64,000 nt of DNA, taken from positions 17,938 to 81,937 of the forward strand of contig JAPOVR010000080.1 in NCBI GenBank assembly GCA_026708005.1. The letters run 5' to 3'. The DNA is from Actinomycetes bacterium (GTDB lineage: Bacteria; Actinomycetota; Thermoleophilia; Gaiellales; Gaiellaceae). The translations under genes were made by a program, and so were the position numbers. Below, in pieces: positions 35,095 to 43,711 of the stretch; the first letter of the stretch is position 1, and every line of letters begins with the position of its first letter. The notes under the pieces were generated by a model that worked only from the letters and a program-made list of their open reading frames with translations, was not told the origin of the DNA and made no database searches.

Positions 35095-35857
35095 CGACTA
35101 CCTCCTGATTGAGCGGGCCGATCTCGAGCGGCCGCTGACCCCTGCGACGGTTGGGCGGCTCTGCGACGGCCGCACCGGCATCGGCGGCGACGGCGTGCTC
35201 GAGATCGTCGATGTCGACGGAATCCGGGCGGAGGTCGTGATCTGGAATCCCGACGGCTCGGTCGCGGAGCTCTCCGGCAACGGCACTCGGATCGCGGCGA
35301 GCTGGCTGGCGCGGCGCGCGGCTGCTGATCAGGTCGTGATCGCGGTCGGGTCGCGAACGGTTGAGGCGCAGGTTCTCGTGAGCGGCCTCGTGAGGCAAGA
35401 GATGGGCAGCGTTGAGGTCGGGGCGCCCGAGACGCTCGATCTCGGCTGCGAGCAGATCGAGCTCACACCCGTCTCGGTTGGCAATCCCCACGCGGTGATT
35501 CGCCGTGATCCAGATCCCGAGCTCGTGCGCCGGCTCGGCCCGCTCGTCGAGCACCATACGCGGTTTCCGGGCCGCACCAACGTCCAGCTCATGCGTGTCG
35601 AGGGCGACGACGAGCTGACCGCCGGCGTCTGGGAGCGGGGAGTGGGGGAGACCCGCTCGTCGGGAACGGGGGCGTGCGCGGCAGCCGCGGCCTCGATCGC
35701 AAACGGCTGGTGCCGGGGCCTGGTCACCGTGCGGCTGCCGGGCGGAACGCTCTGGGTCTCCGTCAGCGGCGAGGGGGAGGCAACGCTGATCGGCCCGGCG
35801 CAGGAGATCTGCACGGGCGTCGTCGCGCGCGAGCTGCTGGACGAGCTCACCGCCTAG
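35063..35857 (+). CDS. dapF: DapF-like diaminopimelate epimerase with both catalytic Cys replaced by Ser
   Basis: 264 residues with the two-domain DapF fold: FEKWHGLGNDYL start, RTGIGGDGVL, NPDGSVAELSGNGTR, SVGNPHAV and ERGVGETRSSGTGACA. In characterised enzymes (H. influenzae, M. tuberculosis) the two acid/base residues are the Cys just before GNG and the Cys just before G-S/T-G. Here they are Ser (codon TCC at 35270-35272 and TCG at 35661-35663). Everything else is conserved, and the neighbours dapD, dapC and dapE point to meso-DAP synthesis. Either a Ser/Ser variant epimerase or a family member with another reaction. Confidence 0.85.
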   Translation: MRFEKWHGLGNDYLLIERADLERPLTPATVGRLCDGRTGIGGDGVLEIVDVDGIRAEVVIWNPDGSVAELSGNGTRIAASWLARRAAADQVVIAVGSRTVEAQVLVSGLVRQEMGSVEVGAPETLDLGCEQIELTPVSVGNPHAVIRRDPDPELVRRLGPLVEHHTRFPGRTNVQLMRVEGDDELTAGVWERGVGETRSSGTGACAAAAASIANGWCRGLVTVRLPGGTLWVSVSGEGEATLIGPAQEICTGVVARELLDELTA

Positions 35858-35877
35858 GCTGCGCTCCCTTGGCCGCG

Positions 35878-36696
35878 CTAGACGGCGACCGCGTGCGTTC
35901 GCAGCGCGTCGTTCAGGCTTGTCTTGAGGTCGGTCGCCTCGGTTCGCCGGCCGATGATCAGGGCGGCGGGCAGTCCGTACGTTCCCGCCGGGAACTCCTT
36001 CTCCCGAACGCCTGGCACCACCACCGACCGGGGCGGAACCTGGCCCCGGTACTCAACCGCGGCTATGCCCGTGACGTCGATGATCGGCGTGGAGGCCGTG
36101 ATGACGACGTTCGCGCCGAGGACGGCCTGCTCGCCAATGATGGCGCCTTCGACGACGATGCAGCGTGAGCCGATGAATGCACCGTCCTCGACGATCACCG
36201 GCGTTGCCTGCGGCGGCTCGAGCACCCCGCCGATACCGACGCCGCCCGAGAGATGCACATCGGCGCCGATCTGCGCGCACGAGCCGACGGTCGCCCAGGT
36301 GTCGACCATGGTCCTGGGGCCGACCCAGGAGCCGATGTTGACGTAGCTCGGCATGAGCACCACGCCCTCGCCGAGGAAGCAGCCGTGCCGGGCAACCGCC
36401 GGTGGGACAACCCGCACGCCGACGGTCTCGTAGTCGCGCTTCAGCGGGACCTTGTCGTAGTACTCGAACGGCCCGGCGACATCCGGCTTGAGCCCGCGGA
36501 AGCGGAAGTAGAGGAGAATTGCCTTCTTCGCCCACTCGCGGGTGACCCAGCTGTCTCCCACCTTCTCGGCGCAGCGCACCGCGCCGTCGCCGAGGAGCGC
36601 GATGGTCTCCTCGACCGCAGCGGAGGCCTCGGCTGCCTCCGTGGGCGAGTCCCAAGCCCGCTCGATCGTCGCCTCCAGCTCACGCAGGTCGGTCAC
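35878..36696 (-). CDS. dapD: tetrahydrodipicolinate N-succinyltransferase
   Basis: 272 residues, trimeric left-handed beta-helix acyltransferase using succinyl-CoA. N-terminal helical domain to about 95, then hexapeptide repeats (LMPSYVNIGSWVGPRTMVD..., about 110-190) and the C-terminal GTYGLPAALIIGRR segment. Length and order match the proteobacterial-type DapD, not the M. tuberculosis type. It overlaps dapC by four bases and faces dapF across 20 bases. Confidence 0.93.
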   Translation of the reverse strand: MTDLRELEATIERAWDSPTEAAEASAAVEETIALLGDGAVRCAEKVGDSWVTREWAKKAILLYFRFRGLKPDVAGPFEYYDKVPLKRDYETVGVRVVPPAVARHGCFLGEGVVLMPSYVNIGSWVGPRTMVDTWATVGSCAQIGADVHLSGGVGIGGVLEPPQATPVIVEDGAFIGSRCIVVEGAIIGEQAVLGANVVITASTPIIDVTGIAAVEYRGQVPPRSVVVPGVREKEFPAGTYGLPAALIIGRRTEATDLKTSLNDALRTHAVAV

Positions 36697-37841
36697 AGCA
36701 CGTCCTCCAAGATCGTCACGGCGCGTTGGCAGTCGGCGAAGGTTGGCACGAGAGCCAGGCGAATGTAACCCTCGCCCGAAGGGCCGAGGGCGGAGCCCGG
36801 GGTGACGACGACCCCGGCATCCAGCAGCCGCAGGGCCAGATCGGTCGATGTCTCGCCGGCCTCGGTCTCCACCCAGAGGAACATCGTCGCGGCCGCTCCG
36901 GCGACGCGCCGGCCTGCCCGCCCGAACAGGGAGAGCAGCAGCTCGCGCTTCTGCCGGTACCGCTCCCGCATCCGCTCGACGTGCGACTCCTCAAGCCACG
37001 CCGCGAGCGACGCCCGCTGCACGAACTCCTGCGGTGTTGCGCCGATCATCGGGCGGAACGTCCGGACGGCCGCCATGATCTCCGGGCTAGCGGCGAGAAA
37101 GCCCGAGCGATACCCGGCCATCGACGAGCGCTTGCTGAGGCTGTTGAACACCGCGATGCGCGAGCGGTCGGTGCACTGGAGCGCCGAGACCGGCGGCGCG
37201 TCGAAGTAGATCTCGCTGTAGGCCTCATCCGAGGCCACGATGAAGTCGTGCTGGGCCGCGAGCGCCGAGATGCGCTCGTAGAGCTCGCCGGTCGCAACCG
37301 CAGCCGTCGGGTTGTTCGGGTAGTTGAGCCAGACGAGCGCGGTGCGCGACCACGTCTCGGCCCCGACCGCGTCGAGGTCTGGCAGGAATCCCACCGCGGC
37401 GCGAAGCGGTAGCTCGGTGACCCGGGCGCCGGCGAACCGGGCACCGCGATCGGCGACGGGGTAGCCCGGCTCGGTCGTGATCACGGTGTCCTTCTCGCCT
37501 CCTCGCTCGACGACGAGGTGGGCGAAGCTGAAGATCGCCTCCTTGCTGCCGAGCGTTGGTACGATCTCACGCTCGGGATTGAGCGCGACCCCGAAGCGGC
37601 GCTCTGTCCAGGTCGCGATGGCTTCGCGCAGCTTGGGCAGCCCGGCGGATCGCGGGTAGCCCTGCGCGGCGTCAAGCCCCTCGATCAGCGCGTCGCGAAT
37701 GAACGGCTCGACCGGCTCCCGCGGCTCGCCGAGCCCGAAGTCGATCAGGCTGCGCCCGGCGGCCAGCGCCCGCCGCTTGGCCTGGTCGACCTCGACGAAC
37801 GGGTAGGTGCCGAGCTCCTTGAGGATCGGCGAGACCCGCAT
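36693..37841 (-). CDS. dapC: succinyldiaminopimelate aminotransferase
   Basis: A 382-residue PLP class I/II aminotransferase. Motifs: LNYPNNPTAAV (Asn of PNNP), ASDEAYSEIYFD (Asp and Tyr contacting PLP) and the Schiff-base Lys in SLSKRSSMAGYR (about 230). Between dapD and dapE, which settles its substrate better than sequence alone. The start is close behind dapE (2 bases). Confidence 0.9.
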   Translation of the reverse strand: MRVSPILKELGTYPFVEVDQAKRRALAAGRSLIDFGLGEPREPVEPFIRDALIEGLDAAQGYPRSAGLPKLREAIATWTERRFGVALNPEREIVPTLGSKEAIFSFAHLVVERGGEKDTVITTEPGYPVADRGARFAGARVTELPLRAAVGFLPDLDAVGAETWSRTALVWLNYPNNPTAAVATGELYERISALAAQHDFIVASDEAYSEIYFDAPPVSALQCTDRSRIAVFNSLSKRSSMAGYRSGFLAASPEIMAAVRTFRPMIGATPQEFVQRASLAAWLEESHVERMRERYRQKRELLLSLFGRAGRRVAGAAATMFLWVETEAGETSTDLALRLLDAGVVVTPGSALGPSGEGYIRLALVPTFADCQRAVTILEDVL

Positions 37842-37843
37842 TG

Positions 37844-38929
37844 TCAGCTACCCGCGGCGACGAACCGCGCGAGCGCGTCAAACGTGCGGACGAGCTCGCG
37901 AACCTCGATGCGCTCGTCCTGGCGGTGCGCAAACGCCGTCGCGCCGGGGCCGAGGTTGACGGCGTCGATTCCCGCCTCCGAGAACTGGGCAACCGGTGTC
38001 CACGCCTGCTTCGGCTCGACCGCGAACTCTCCTGCGGCTCGCAGCCGCTCGACGAGCGGCGTGGAGGAGACGACGCGCGCCGCCGGTGAGAACGACGTGA
38101 TCTCGAGCTGCCCCGCCTCCCCGATCAGGGCCCGCAGCTCCTCCTCGGCCTCTCGGCGGGAGCGCGTCGGCGCAAAGCGGTAGTTCACGTTGCAGGAGAC
38201 GCTCGCCGGGATCACGTTGTCGGCGACGCCGCCGGAGATCCTTGTCACGCTGAGCACCTCGGAGAACGGCAGGCCGTCGATCACGAGCTCCCTGCGCGGA
38301 ATCGAGACGATCGGGCCAAGCGCCTCGACGGCGACGGTGATTGCGTTCACGCCCGTCCAGGGTCTCGCCGAGTGCGCGCTCTCGCCGTGGAACGTCAGCG
38401 TCGCGTTGACGGTGCCGACGCAGCCCGCCTGAATCGTGTTGTCGGTCGGTTCCAACACGACTGCCAGATCGGCTCGGGCGAGCGCGGCCGCTTCCTCGAG
38501 GAGCGCGGTGAGGGGGCTCTCCGTGAGCGGCAGCTCCTCCCGTCCGAAGAAGAGGAACCCGACGCTCACCTCGGTGAGCATCGCAGCCTCCGTGAGCCAC
38601 CGGGCCAGCTCGAGCATGACCGCGAGCCCGCCTTTCATGTCGCTGGCGCCAAGGCCGACGACCCAGCCATCCTCGATGCGACCCGGCAGGTTGTCCTGCG
38701 CGGGAACGGTGTCGAGGTGGCCGGCGAGGACGACGAACGGGCGATCGGCTGGGCCCGGCGTTGCGTAGAGCATCGACTCGCCGTCATCGTGGAGAACGTC
38801 GAGCGCGGACGGCATCTGGGCGGCGACGTAGGCGGTAATCGCTGCCTCGTCGCGGCTGACCGACGGGACATCGACGAGCGCCAGCGTCCGCTCGGCGAGC
38901 CGCTGTGCAGAGCCGATGTCCTCGGTCAC
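37844..38929 (-). CDS. dapE: succinyl-diaminopimelate desuccinylase
   Basis: A 361-residue M20 di-zinc hydrolase. Metal motifs: LAGHLDTVP (about 66), GLGASDMKGGLAV (about 93), the catalytic Glu in FFGREELP (about 129), and a His near the end (TAFAHRQDE). A dimerisation domain is inserted in the middle. First gene of the dapE-dapC-dapD unit, transcribed away from hflX from a shared 59-base region. Confidence 0.92.
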   Translation of the reverse strand: MTEDIGSAQRLAERTLALVDVPSVSRDEAAITAYVAAQMPSALDVLHDDGESMLYATPGPADRPFVVLAGHLDTVPAQDNLPGRIEDGWVVGLGASDMKGGLAVMLELARWLTEAAMLTEVSVGFLFFGREELPLTESPLTALLEEAAALARADLAVVLEPTDNTIQAGCVGTVNATLTFHGESAHSARPWTGVNAITVAVEALGPIVSIPRRELVIDGLPFSEVLSVTRISGGVADNVIPASVSCNVNYRFAPTRSRREAEEELRALIGEAGQLEITSFSPAARVVSSTPLVERLRAAGEFAVEPKQAWTPVAQFSEAGIDAVNLGPGATAFAHRQDERIEVRELVRTFDALARFVAAGS

Positions 38930-38936
38930 AACCGGG

Positions 38937-38942
38937 AGTGTA
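38937..38942 (-). promoter_or_regulatory. -10 element, leaderless promoter of dapE
   Basis: TACACT (minus strand) lies 7 nt before the GTG at 38929. Confidence 0.55.
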
Positions 38943-38975
38943 TTGGGGCGGTAGGAGCTGAGGTTTCCTGCGGCG

Positions 38976-38981
38976 TAGAAT
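38976..38981 (+). promoter_or_regulatory. -10 element, leaderless promoter of hflX
   Basis: TAGAAT lies 7 nt before the GTG at 38989. It favours that codon over the ATG at 38983, which would be only one base from the hexamer. Confidence 0.5.
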
Positions 38982-38988
38982 CATGCTC

Positions 38989-40299
38989 GTGACGCCCTAC
39001 CAGCCTGATCCCGCACCCGGCGCGGATGCAGAGCGAGGGCTGATCGTCGCAGTTGCGGGGCCCCGAACGAACGTCGGTGCCGAGCTGGCCGAGTTCCGGG
39101 AGCTCGCGCGAACTTCGGGTGTCGAGCCGATCGACGAGGTCGTCCAGCAGCGACAGTCGCCCGACGCCCGCACCTACGTGGGCAAGGGGAAGCTCGCCGA
39201 GCTCGTTCAGAGAGCGAAGACCTGCGGAGCGGAGTCGGTGCTCGTCGACGACGAGCTGAGCCCCGCGCAACAGCGCCGGCTGGAAGACGAGCTCATGCTG
39301 CGCGTCATCGATCGCACGCAGGTCATCCTCGACATCTTCGCCCAGCATGCTCACACGGCCGAGGGCAAGCTCCAAGTCGAGCTGGCGCAACTCGAGTACA
39401 ACCTGCCGCGAATGCGCGGGATGTGGCAGCATCTCGAGCGCCTCGGGGGTGGAATCGGCACGCGCGGGCCGGGTGAGTCGCAGCTCGAGACCGACCGCCG
39501 CCTCGCGCGCCGGCGGATCGCTCAGCTGAGGCGCAGTCTCTCCTCCCTCGAGGCCCGACGCTCGCTCCAGCGGGAAGCACGCCGGCGCTCGGTGACACCG
39601 CTGGTTGCGCTCGCCGGCTACACAAACGTCGGCAAGTCGACGTTGCTGAACGCGCTGACCGACGCCTCGGTCGACGTCCGCGACCGGCTGTTCGAGACGC
39701 TCGATCCGACCACGCGCGGCTTCGAGCACGAAGGCCGGCGGTACCTACTCACGGACACGGTGGGCTTCATCCGCCGCCTGCCGTACGGCCTGGTCGAAGG
39801 TTTCAAGGCGACGCTCGAGGAGATGCGCACGGCTGACCTGATCCTCCACGTTGCGGACGCGACGGCTCCTGACGAGGAGCTCGACGACATGATCGACGCA
39901 GTCGAGCACGTCTTGCGCGAGATCGGGGCGAACGGCGTCCCGGTCGAGCTCGTCCTCAACAAGATCGATGCGGTCGACGCGGCCGGGCTCCGTCGCGTGC
40001 AGAACAGGTTCCCGAGCTCGCTTGCGATCTCGGCTACGACGAGGACGGGGCTCGACGAGCTGAGGGCGAGAATCGCCGAGCGGTTCAGCGAGCGGTTCGG
40101 GTCTGTTCGTCTCCACATTCCCCATGGGGAGGGGCCGCGGCTCGCGGAGCTGTACGAGCTCGGCGCACCTATCGACCAGCGGGTGGACGGGGCCGAGGGG
40201 GTGCTGGTCGTCGCGAAGCTGCCCCGTGAGCAGATCCCACGGTTCGCCCGCTATCTTGTGCACGAGCCGTCTGGGCCCAAGGCCGATGTTGTCCGATGA
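38989..40299 (+). CDS. hflX: ribosome-splitting GTPase HflX
   Basis: 436 residues. N-terminal HflX domain with YVGKGKLAEL, a coiled segment rich in RRSLSSLEARR, then the G domain: GYTNVGKST (about residue 210), DTVGFIRRLP and NKID. It rescues stalled ribosomes under stress. Directly followed by dut (ATGA overlap). Confidence 0.93.
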   Translation: MTPYQPDPAPGADAERGLIVAVAGPRTNVGAELAEFRELARTSGVEPIDEVVQQRQSPDARTYVGKGKLAELVQRAKTCGAESVLVDDELSPAQQRRLEDELMLRVIDRTQVILDIFAQHAHTAEGKLQVELAQLEYNLPRMRGMWQHLERLGGGIGTRGPGESQLETDRRLARRRIAQLRRSLSSLEARRSLQREARRRSVTPLVALAGYTNVGKSTLLNALTDASVDVRDRLFETLDPTTRGFEHEGRRYLLTDTVGFIRRLPYGLVEGFKATLEEMRTADLILHVADATAPDEELDDMIDAVEHVLREIGANGVPVELVLNKIDAVDAAGLRRVQNRFPSSLAISATTRTGLDELRARIAERFSERFGSVRLHIPHGEGPRLAELYELGAPIDQRVDGAEGVLVVAKLPREQIPRFARYLVHEPSGPKADVVR

Positions 40300-40730
40300 T
40301 CGAGGTCCTCGTCACGCGCCTCAGACCCGACGCGACGATTCCAAGCCAGGCCTATGCGGGAGATGCCGGACTCGACCTCTCGGTCTGTGAGGAGCTGGAT
40401 CTCGCTCCCGGGGAGCGCGCGCTCGTGTCGACGGGCATCGCCGTCGCGATCCCCACCGGTTACGCGGGGTTCGTGCAGCCCCGCTCCGGTCTGGCGGCAC
40501 GGCACGGCATCGCGCTCGTGAACTCGCCAGGGCTGATCGATTCCGGCTACCGGGGCGAGATCAAGATCGTCGTGCTCAACACCGATCGAAAGACGCCCTT
40601 CCACGCTGATCGCGGTGATCGGATCGCGCAGCTCGTCGTGCTCGCACACCCGGAGGCGCACCTGCGTGAGGTGGCTGAGCTTCCCTCCTCGGAGCGAGCC
40701 GAGCGCGGCTTCGGCTCGTCGAGCGGCTGA
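40296..40730 (+). CDS. dut: dUTP diphosphatase
   Basis: 144 residues, trimeric. All five motifs: AGDAGLDL (I), PRSGLAARHG (II), GLIDSGYRGEI (III), RGDRIAQLV (IV) and RGFGSSSG (V, usually GSTG). Keeps dUTP out of DNA and makes dUMP. Starts within the hflX stop; the next gene starts within its own stop. Confidence 0.94.
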   Translation: MIEVLVTRLRPDATIPSQAYAGDAGLDLSVCEELDLAPGERALVSTGIAVAIPTGYAGFVQPRSGLAARHGIALVNSPGLIDSGYRGEIKIVVLNTDRKTPFHADRGDRIAQLVVLAHPEAHLREVAELPSSERAERGFGSSSG

Positions 40731-41173
40731 TGGACCCTCGGATCCGCGTGGCGGCGCTCCTGCGCCGCGGCGAGCAGGTGCTGCTCATCCGGCACGAGAA
40801 GAACGGCTGCGAGCACTGGCTGCTGCCGGGCGGCGGGCTCGAGGCCGGGGAGTCGCTGATCGAGGCGTTGCAGCGCGAGATCACCGAAGAGCTTGGGATC
40901 GCCGAAGACCTGCTGCTCGAGGGCCCGATCGCGCTGGCCGACTCCATCGCGCCCGCCGGGCTACCGGCACGGCACGTCGTCCACGTCATCTTCGCAGGCC
41001 ACCTCGGCGATCACTCGCTCGAGGCGATCAGCTCACAGGACGATGCCGTGCGCAACCATCGGCTCTTCGAGGCAGACGAGCTCGCCTCGATCACGCTCCA
41101 CCCGCCGATCCAGCGCTTCGTGAGCCGGTGGCGTCCCGGGGATCCAGCGATCTACCTCGGCAGGCTCTGGTAG
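40730..41173 (+). CDS. NUDIX hydrolase
   Basis: 147 residues. The Nudix box is complete: GGGLEAGESLIEALQREITEELGI (GX5EX7REUXEEXGU) at about residues 37-60. The rest is a standard Nudix fold. The substrate, a nucleoside diphosphate derivative, cannot be named. The ATG overlaps the dut stop by one base, so it may share a clean-up role for nucleotides. Confidence 0.88.
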   Translation: MDPRIRVAALLRRGEQVLLIRHEKNGCEHWLLPGGGLEAGESLIEALQREITEELGIAEDLLLEGPIALADSIAPAGLPARHVVHVIFAGHLGDHSLEAISSQDDAVRNHRLFEADELASITLHPPIQRFVSRWRPGDPAIYLGRLW

Positions 41174-41215
41174 CCGCACCCGAGGCACCGCCGCGCCCCG
41201 CCGGCGCGGCGCGGC

Positions 41216-41992
41216 TCACGACATCCGGGCAGGAGACCTTCTGCGGCCGAAGCGCCTGCTGCGCGAGCGCGCGCGCTTGGCAGCGACCGCGAAGGCCAGC
41301 GCCTCGACCTCGTCACCGAGGGGATCGAGGCTGACCTCCTTGCCGGTGGCGTGCTCGAGCGCTCGGGAGAGGAGCCAGTCGGCAAGCCATGGGTTCCGCG
41401 GCAGGAGCGGGCCGTGGAGGTACGTGCCGATCGCGTTGCCGAGGCGGCAGCCCTCAAGCCCATCGGTGCCGTTGTTGCCAAAGCCGCGCACGACCCGGCC
41501 GAGCGGCAGAGCCCCTGCCTCGAGCGTCGTGCGGCCCGCGTGGTTCTCGAAGCCGGCGATGGGCCTGGGCTGATTCTCCTCGAGGTCTGACTCGAGCAGC
41601 ACGTCCCCGATCATGCGGGTCTCGCCGGCCACCGTCGAGTGGGGGAACAGCCCGACACCGGGCAGCTCGCTCCCGACGCGATCCCGGTAGAAGCGCCCAA
41701 GGAGCTGGTAGCCGCCGCAGACGGCAAGCAGCGCCGCGCCGTCCTCGACGCAGGCCCGGAGCCTCGTCGCATGCCGCGCGAGGTCGGGCGCGATCAGGCC
41801 CTGCTCGCGATCCTGGCCACCGCCGATGTAGACGAGGTCAAGGCGGGGCGGGAGCTGGCCGTCTCGTGGCACCGGGGTGTACGTCAGCTCGATGCCGCGC
41901 CAGGCAGCCCGTCGCTCGAGCACGGCCATATTGCCGCGATCGGCGTAGATGTTGAGCTGGTCCGGATACAGGTGCGCAACGGTCAGTTGCAC
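41216..41992 (-). CDS. type 1 glutamine amidotransferase, GatD/CobQ-like
   Basis: 258 residues. Class I-like GATase with nucleophile Cys in AVCGGYQLLG (about 94) and catalytic His in GTYLHGPLL (about 190), a CobB/CobQ-type fold without the N-terminal ATPase part. In Gram-positives such proteins (GatD) pair with MurT to amidate lipid II glutamate. MurT, normally adjacent, is absent from this window. The start is a GTG with a -10 at 8 nt. An Arg-rich tail is unusual. Confidence 0.82.
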   Translation of the reverse strand: MQLTVAHLYPDQLNIYADRGNMAVLERRAAWRGIELTYTPVPRDGQLPPRLDLVYIGGGQDREQGLIAPDLARHATRLRACVEDGAALLAVCGGYQLLGRFYRDRVGSELPGVGLFPHSTVAGETRMIGDVLLESDLEENQPRPIAGFENHAGRTTLEAGALPLGRVVRGFGNNGTDGLEGCRLGNAIGTYLHGPLLPRNPWLADWLLSRALEHATGKEVSLDPLGDEVEALAFAVAAKRARSRSRRFGRRRSPARMS

Positions 41993-42000
41993 CGCGTGGA

Positions 42001-42006
42001 ACGATA
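42001..42006 (-). promoter_or_regulatory. -10 element, leaderless promoter
   Basis: TATCGT (minus strand) lies 8 nt before the GTG at 41992. Confidence 0.45.
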
Positions 42007-42011
42007 CCCGT

Positions 42012-42848
42012 ATGCCCAGCCCCCTCGGCGCGCTGCCCCTCTACCTGCGGACGACCTGCCGAGTGCTACGCCGCGACTCCGTCTCGCTGCGCGGCGCGTT
42101 CCGCCCGCTCGAGCCACGGGTGGTGTTCGTGCTCGGCTCCCCGCGCTCTGGGACGACGTTCCTGGCCCGCGCCATCGGGTCGCTGCCCGGCTTCGTCGAC
42201 CTCGGCGAGGTCGGGCCGCTGAAGGCTGCGATCCCCGACCTTACGGGCTGCGACCAGCAGCTCGCAGCGGCCCGGATCAGGCGCATCGTGGGCTGTGTCG
42301 TCCGGTTGGGGCTCGCGGGCGGCCTTCGGCCCGTCGAGCAGACGCCGGAGACCAGCTTCATCATCCCCGCCGTGCGGGAGGCGTTCCCCGAGGCATCCTT
42401 CGTGCACATCATCCGGGATGGCCGGGACGTCGTCTGCTCGCTGCTCGAGCGCGGCTGGCTGTCGGCCGGCCGGCCGGGAGGTGATGACGTCGGCCGACGG
42501 TACGGAACGGAGGCGCGGTTCTGGGTCGAGCCCGAGCGCCGCGAGGAGTTCTCCGCTGTCAGCGACGCGCGCCGCGCCGCCTGGGCGTGGCGCCGTTACG
42601 TCGAGGCGGCCCGGTCGGGCGCCGCGCAGGCGGCTGAGGTTCGCTACGAGGCGCTCGTCGATGCTCCGGCCGCGGTAGCAGCACAGCTGTCCGATGTGCT
42701 CTCGCTTCCGCAGCCGGTCGTCGAGGGCGCGCTGGCAACCGCGCGGCCCGACTCCATCGGTCGGCACGAGCGCGAGCTCTCCCCCGGCGAGCTTCGGGAC
42801 GTCCAGGTGGAATCCGGCCACCTGCTTGCGTCGCTCGGGTACGCCTGA
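42012..42848 (+). CDS. PAPS-dependent sulfotransferase family protein
   Basis: 278 residues. PAPS 5'-phosphosulfate loop GSPRSGTTFLARAI (about residue 38) and 3'-phosphate segment VHIIRDGRDVVCSL (about 131). No signal peptide. Divergent from the amidotransferase, 19 bases between starts. Acceptor unknown; a cell-surface glycan or lipid is likely in view of the neighbouring CpsB-like phosphatase. Confidence 0.85.
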   Translation: MPSPLGALPLYLRTTCRVLRRDSVSLRGAFRPLEPRVVFVLGSPRSGTTFLARAIGSLPGFVDLGEVGPLKAAIPDLTGCDQQLAAARIRRIVGCVVRLGLAGGLRPVEQTPETSFIIPAVREAFPEASFVHIIRDGRDVVCSLLERGWLSAGRPGGDDVGRRYGTEARFWVEPERREEFSAVSDARRAAWAWRRYVEAARSGAAQAAEVRYEALVDAPAAVAAQLSDVLSLPQPVVEGALATARPDSIGRHERELSPGELRDVQVESGHLLASLGYA

Positions 42849-42961
42849 TCGCGTCGATCCCCGCCTCGCGGGGCGCACCTCGGCGCGAGCTGCCGCACAT
42901 CCGCAACCCCAAGGTGCCCATAAGGGCCTCCGGCTCTTCACGGGGGCGTCGGCGCGTCAAC

Positions 42962-42967
42962 TACGCT
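42962..42967 (+). promoter_or_regulatory. -10 element, leaderless promoter
   Basis: TACGCT lies 6 nt before the GTG at 42974. Confidence 0.45.
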
Positions 42968-42973
42968 TGGTCA

Positions 42974-43711
42974 GTGAGGTTCGTCGATATCCATAGCCAC
43001 GTCCTTCCCTCAGGGGATGACGGGGTCGCGTCGATCGAGGAGGGGCTCGCGCTGCTCGCCACGGCCGCGGAGCGGGGGACAGGGGTCGTCTACGCGACGC
43101 CCCACGTGTGGCCGTCTCTTGCGCTGAGCGACGCAAGGGAGGCCGCCGTGCGCTCTGCGCACGCGCGGATGGCGCCACCGGCCGCCGAGCTCGGCGTCCG
43201 GCTCGAGCTGGGGTTCGAGGTCACCCCGGCGCCGGCTCGCCTTGCCGAGGATCCCTGGCGCTACCGGCTCGGCGCGATCGACGCAGTTCTCATCGATGCG
43301 CCGTTTCGTTGTGAAATCGAGCTCACGATGGCCTACGCCGAGTACGTCGAGGCGTCGGGGCTGGTGCCGATCATCGCCCACCCTGAGCGATCTGAGGCGC
43401 TGGCGCACTCCCCTGCGATCGCCGAGGAGCTGGACCGGCGGGGCTGGCTCATCCAGGTGAACAGCTCAAGCCTGCTGGGTTGCCATGGGGTCGAGGTCTG
43501 CACACGCGCCTGGTCGTTCCTCGGCGCCGGGCATGCAGACTTCGTCGCCTCTGACGGGCACCGCAAGTCACGGCCGCTCGTCCTTGCTGACGCCCACGCC
43601 GAGGCGCGAGCGCGTCTTGGTGAGGGGGCCGACCGGCTCTTCGACGGCAGCGCGCTTGCGTCTATCGCGACGAGACTGCCTCGATCTCGCGCAGCGACGC
43701 GAGACGCTTGA
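42974..43711 (+). CDS. CpsB/CapC-like PHP-family phosphatase
   Basis: 245 residues. PHP metal motifs: [13 protein letters not shown] at the start, TPHVWPS, and ASDGHRKSR near 195. This matches the tyrosine-protein phosphatases of Gram-positive capsule loci, which control chain length of polysaccharides by dephosphorylating a Wzc-like kinase. The start GTG gives the family's normal beginning. The last 50 bases overlap the 3' end of sigA on the other strand. Confidence 0.85.
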   Translation: MRFVDIHSHVLPSGDDGVASIEEGLALLATAAERGTGVVYATPHVWPSLALSDAREAAVRSAHARMAPPAAELGVRLELGFEVTPAPARLAEDPWRYRLGAIDAVLIDAPFRCEIELTMAYAEYVEASGLVPIIAHPERSEALAHSPAIAEELDRRGWLIQVNSSSLLGCHGVEVCTRAWSFLGAGHADFVASDGHRKSRPLVLADAHAEARARLGEGADRLFDGSALASIATRLPRSRAATRDA

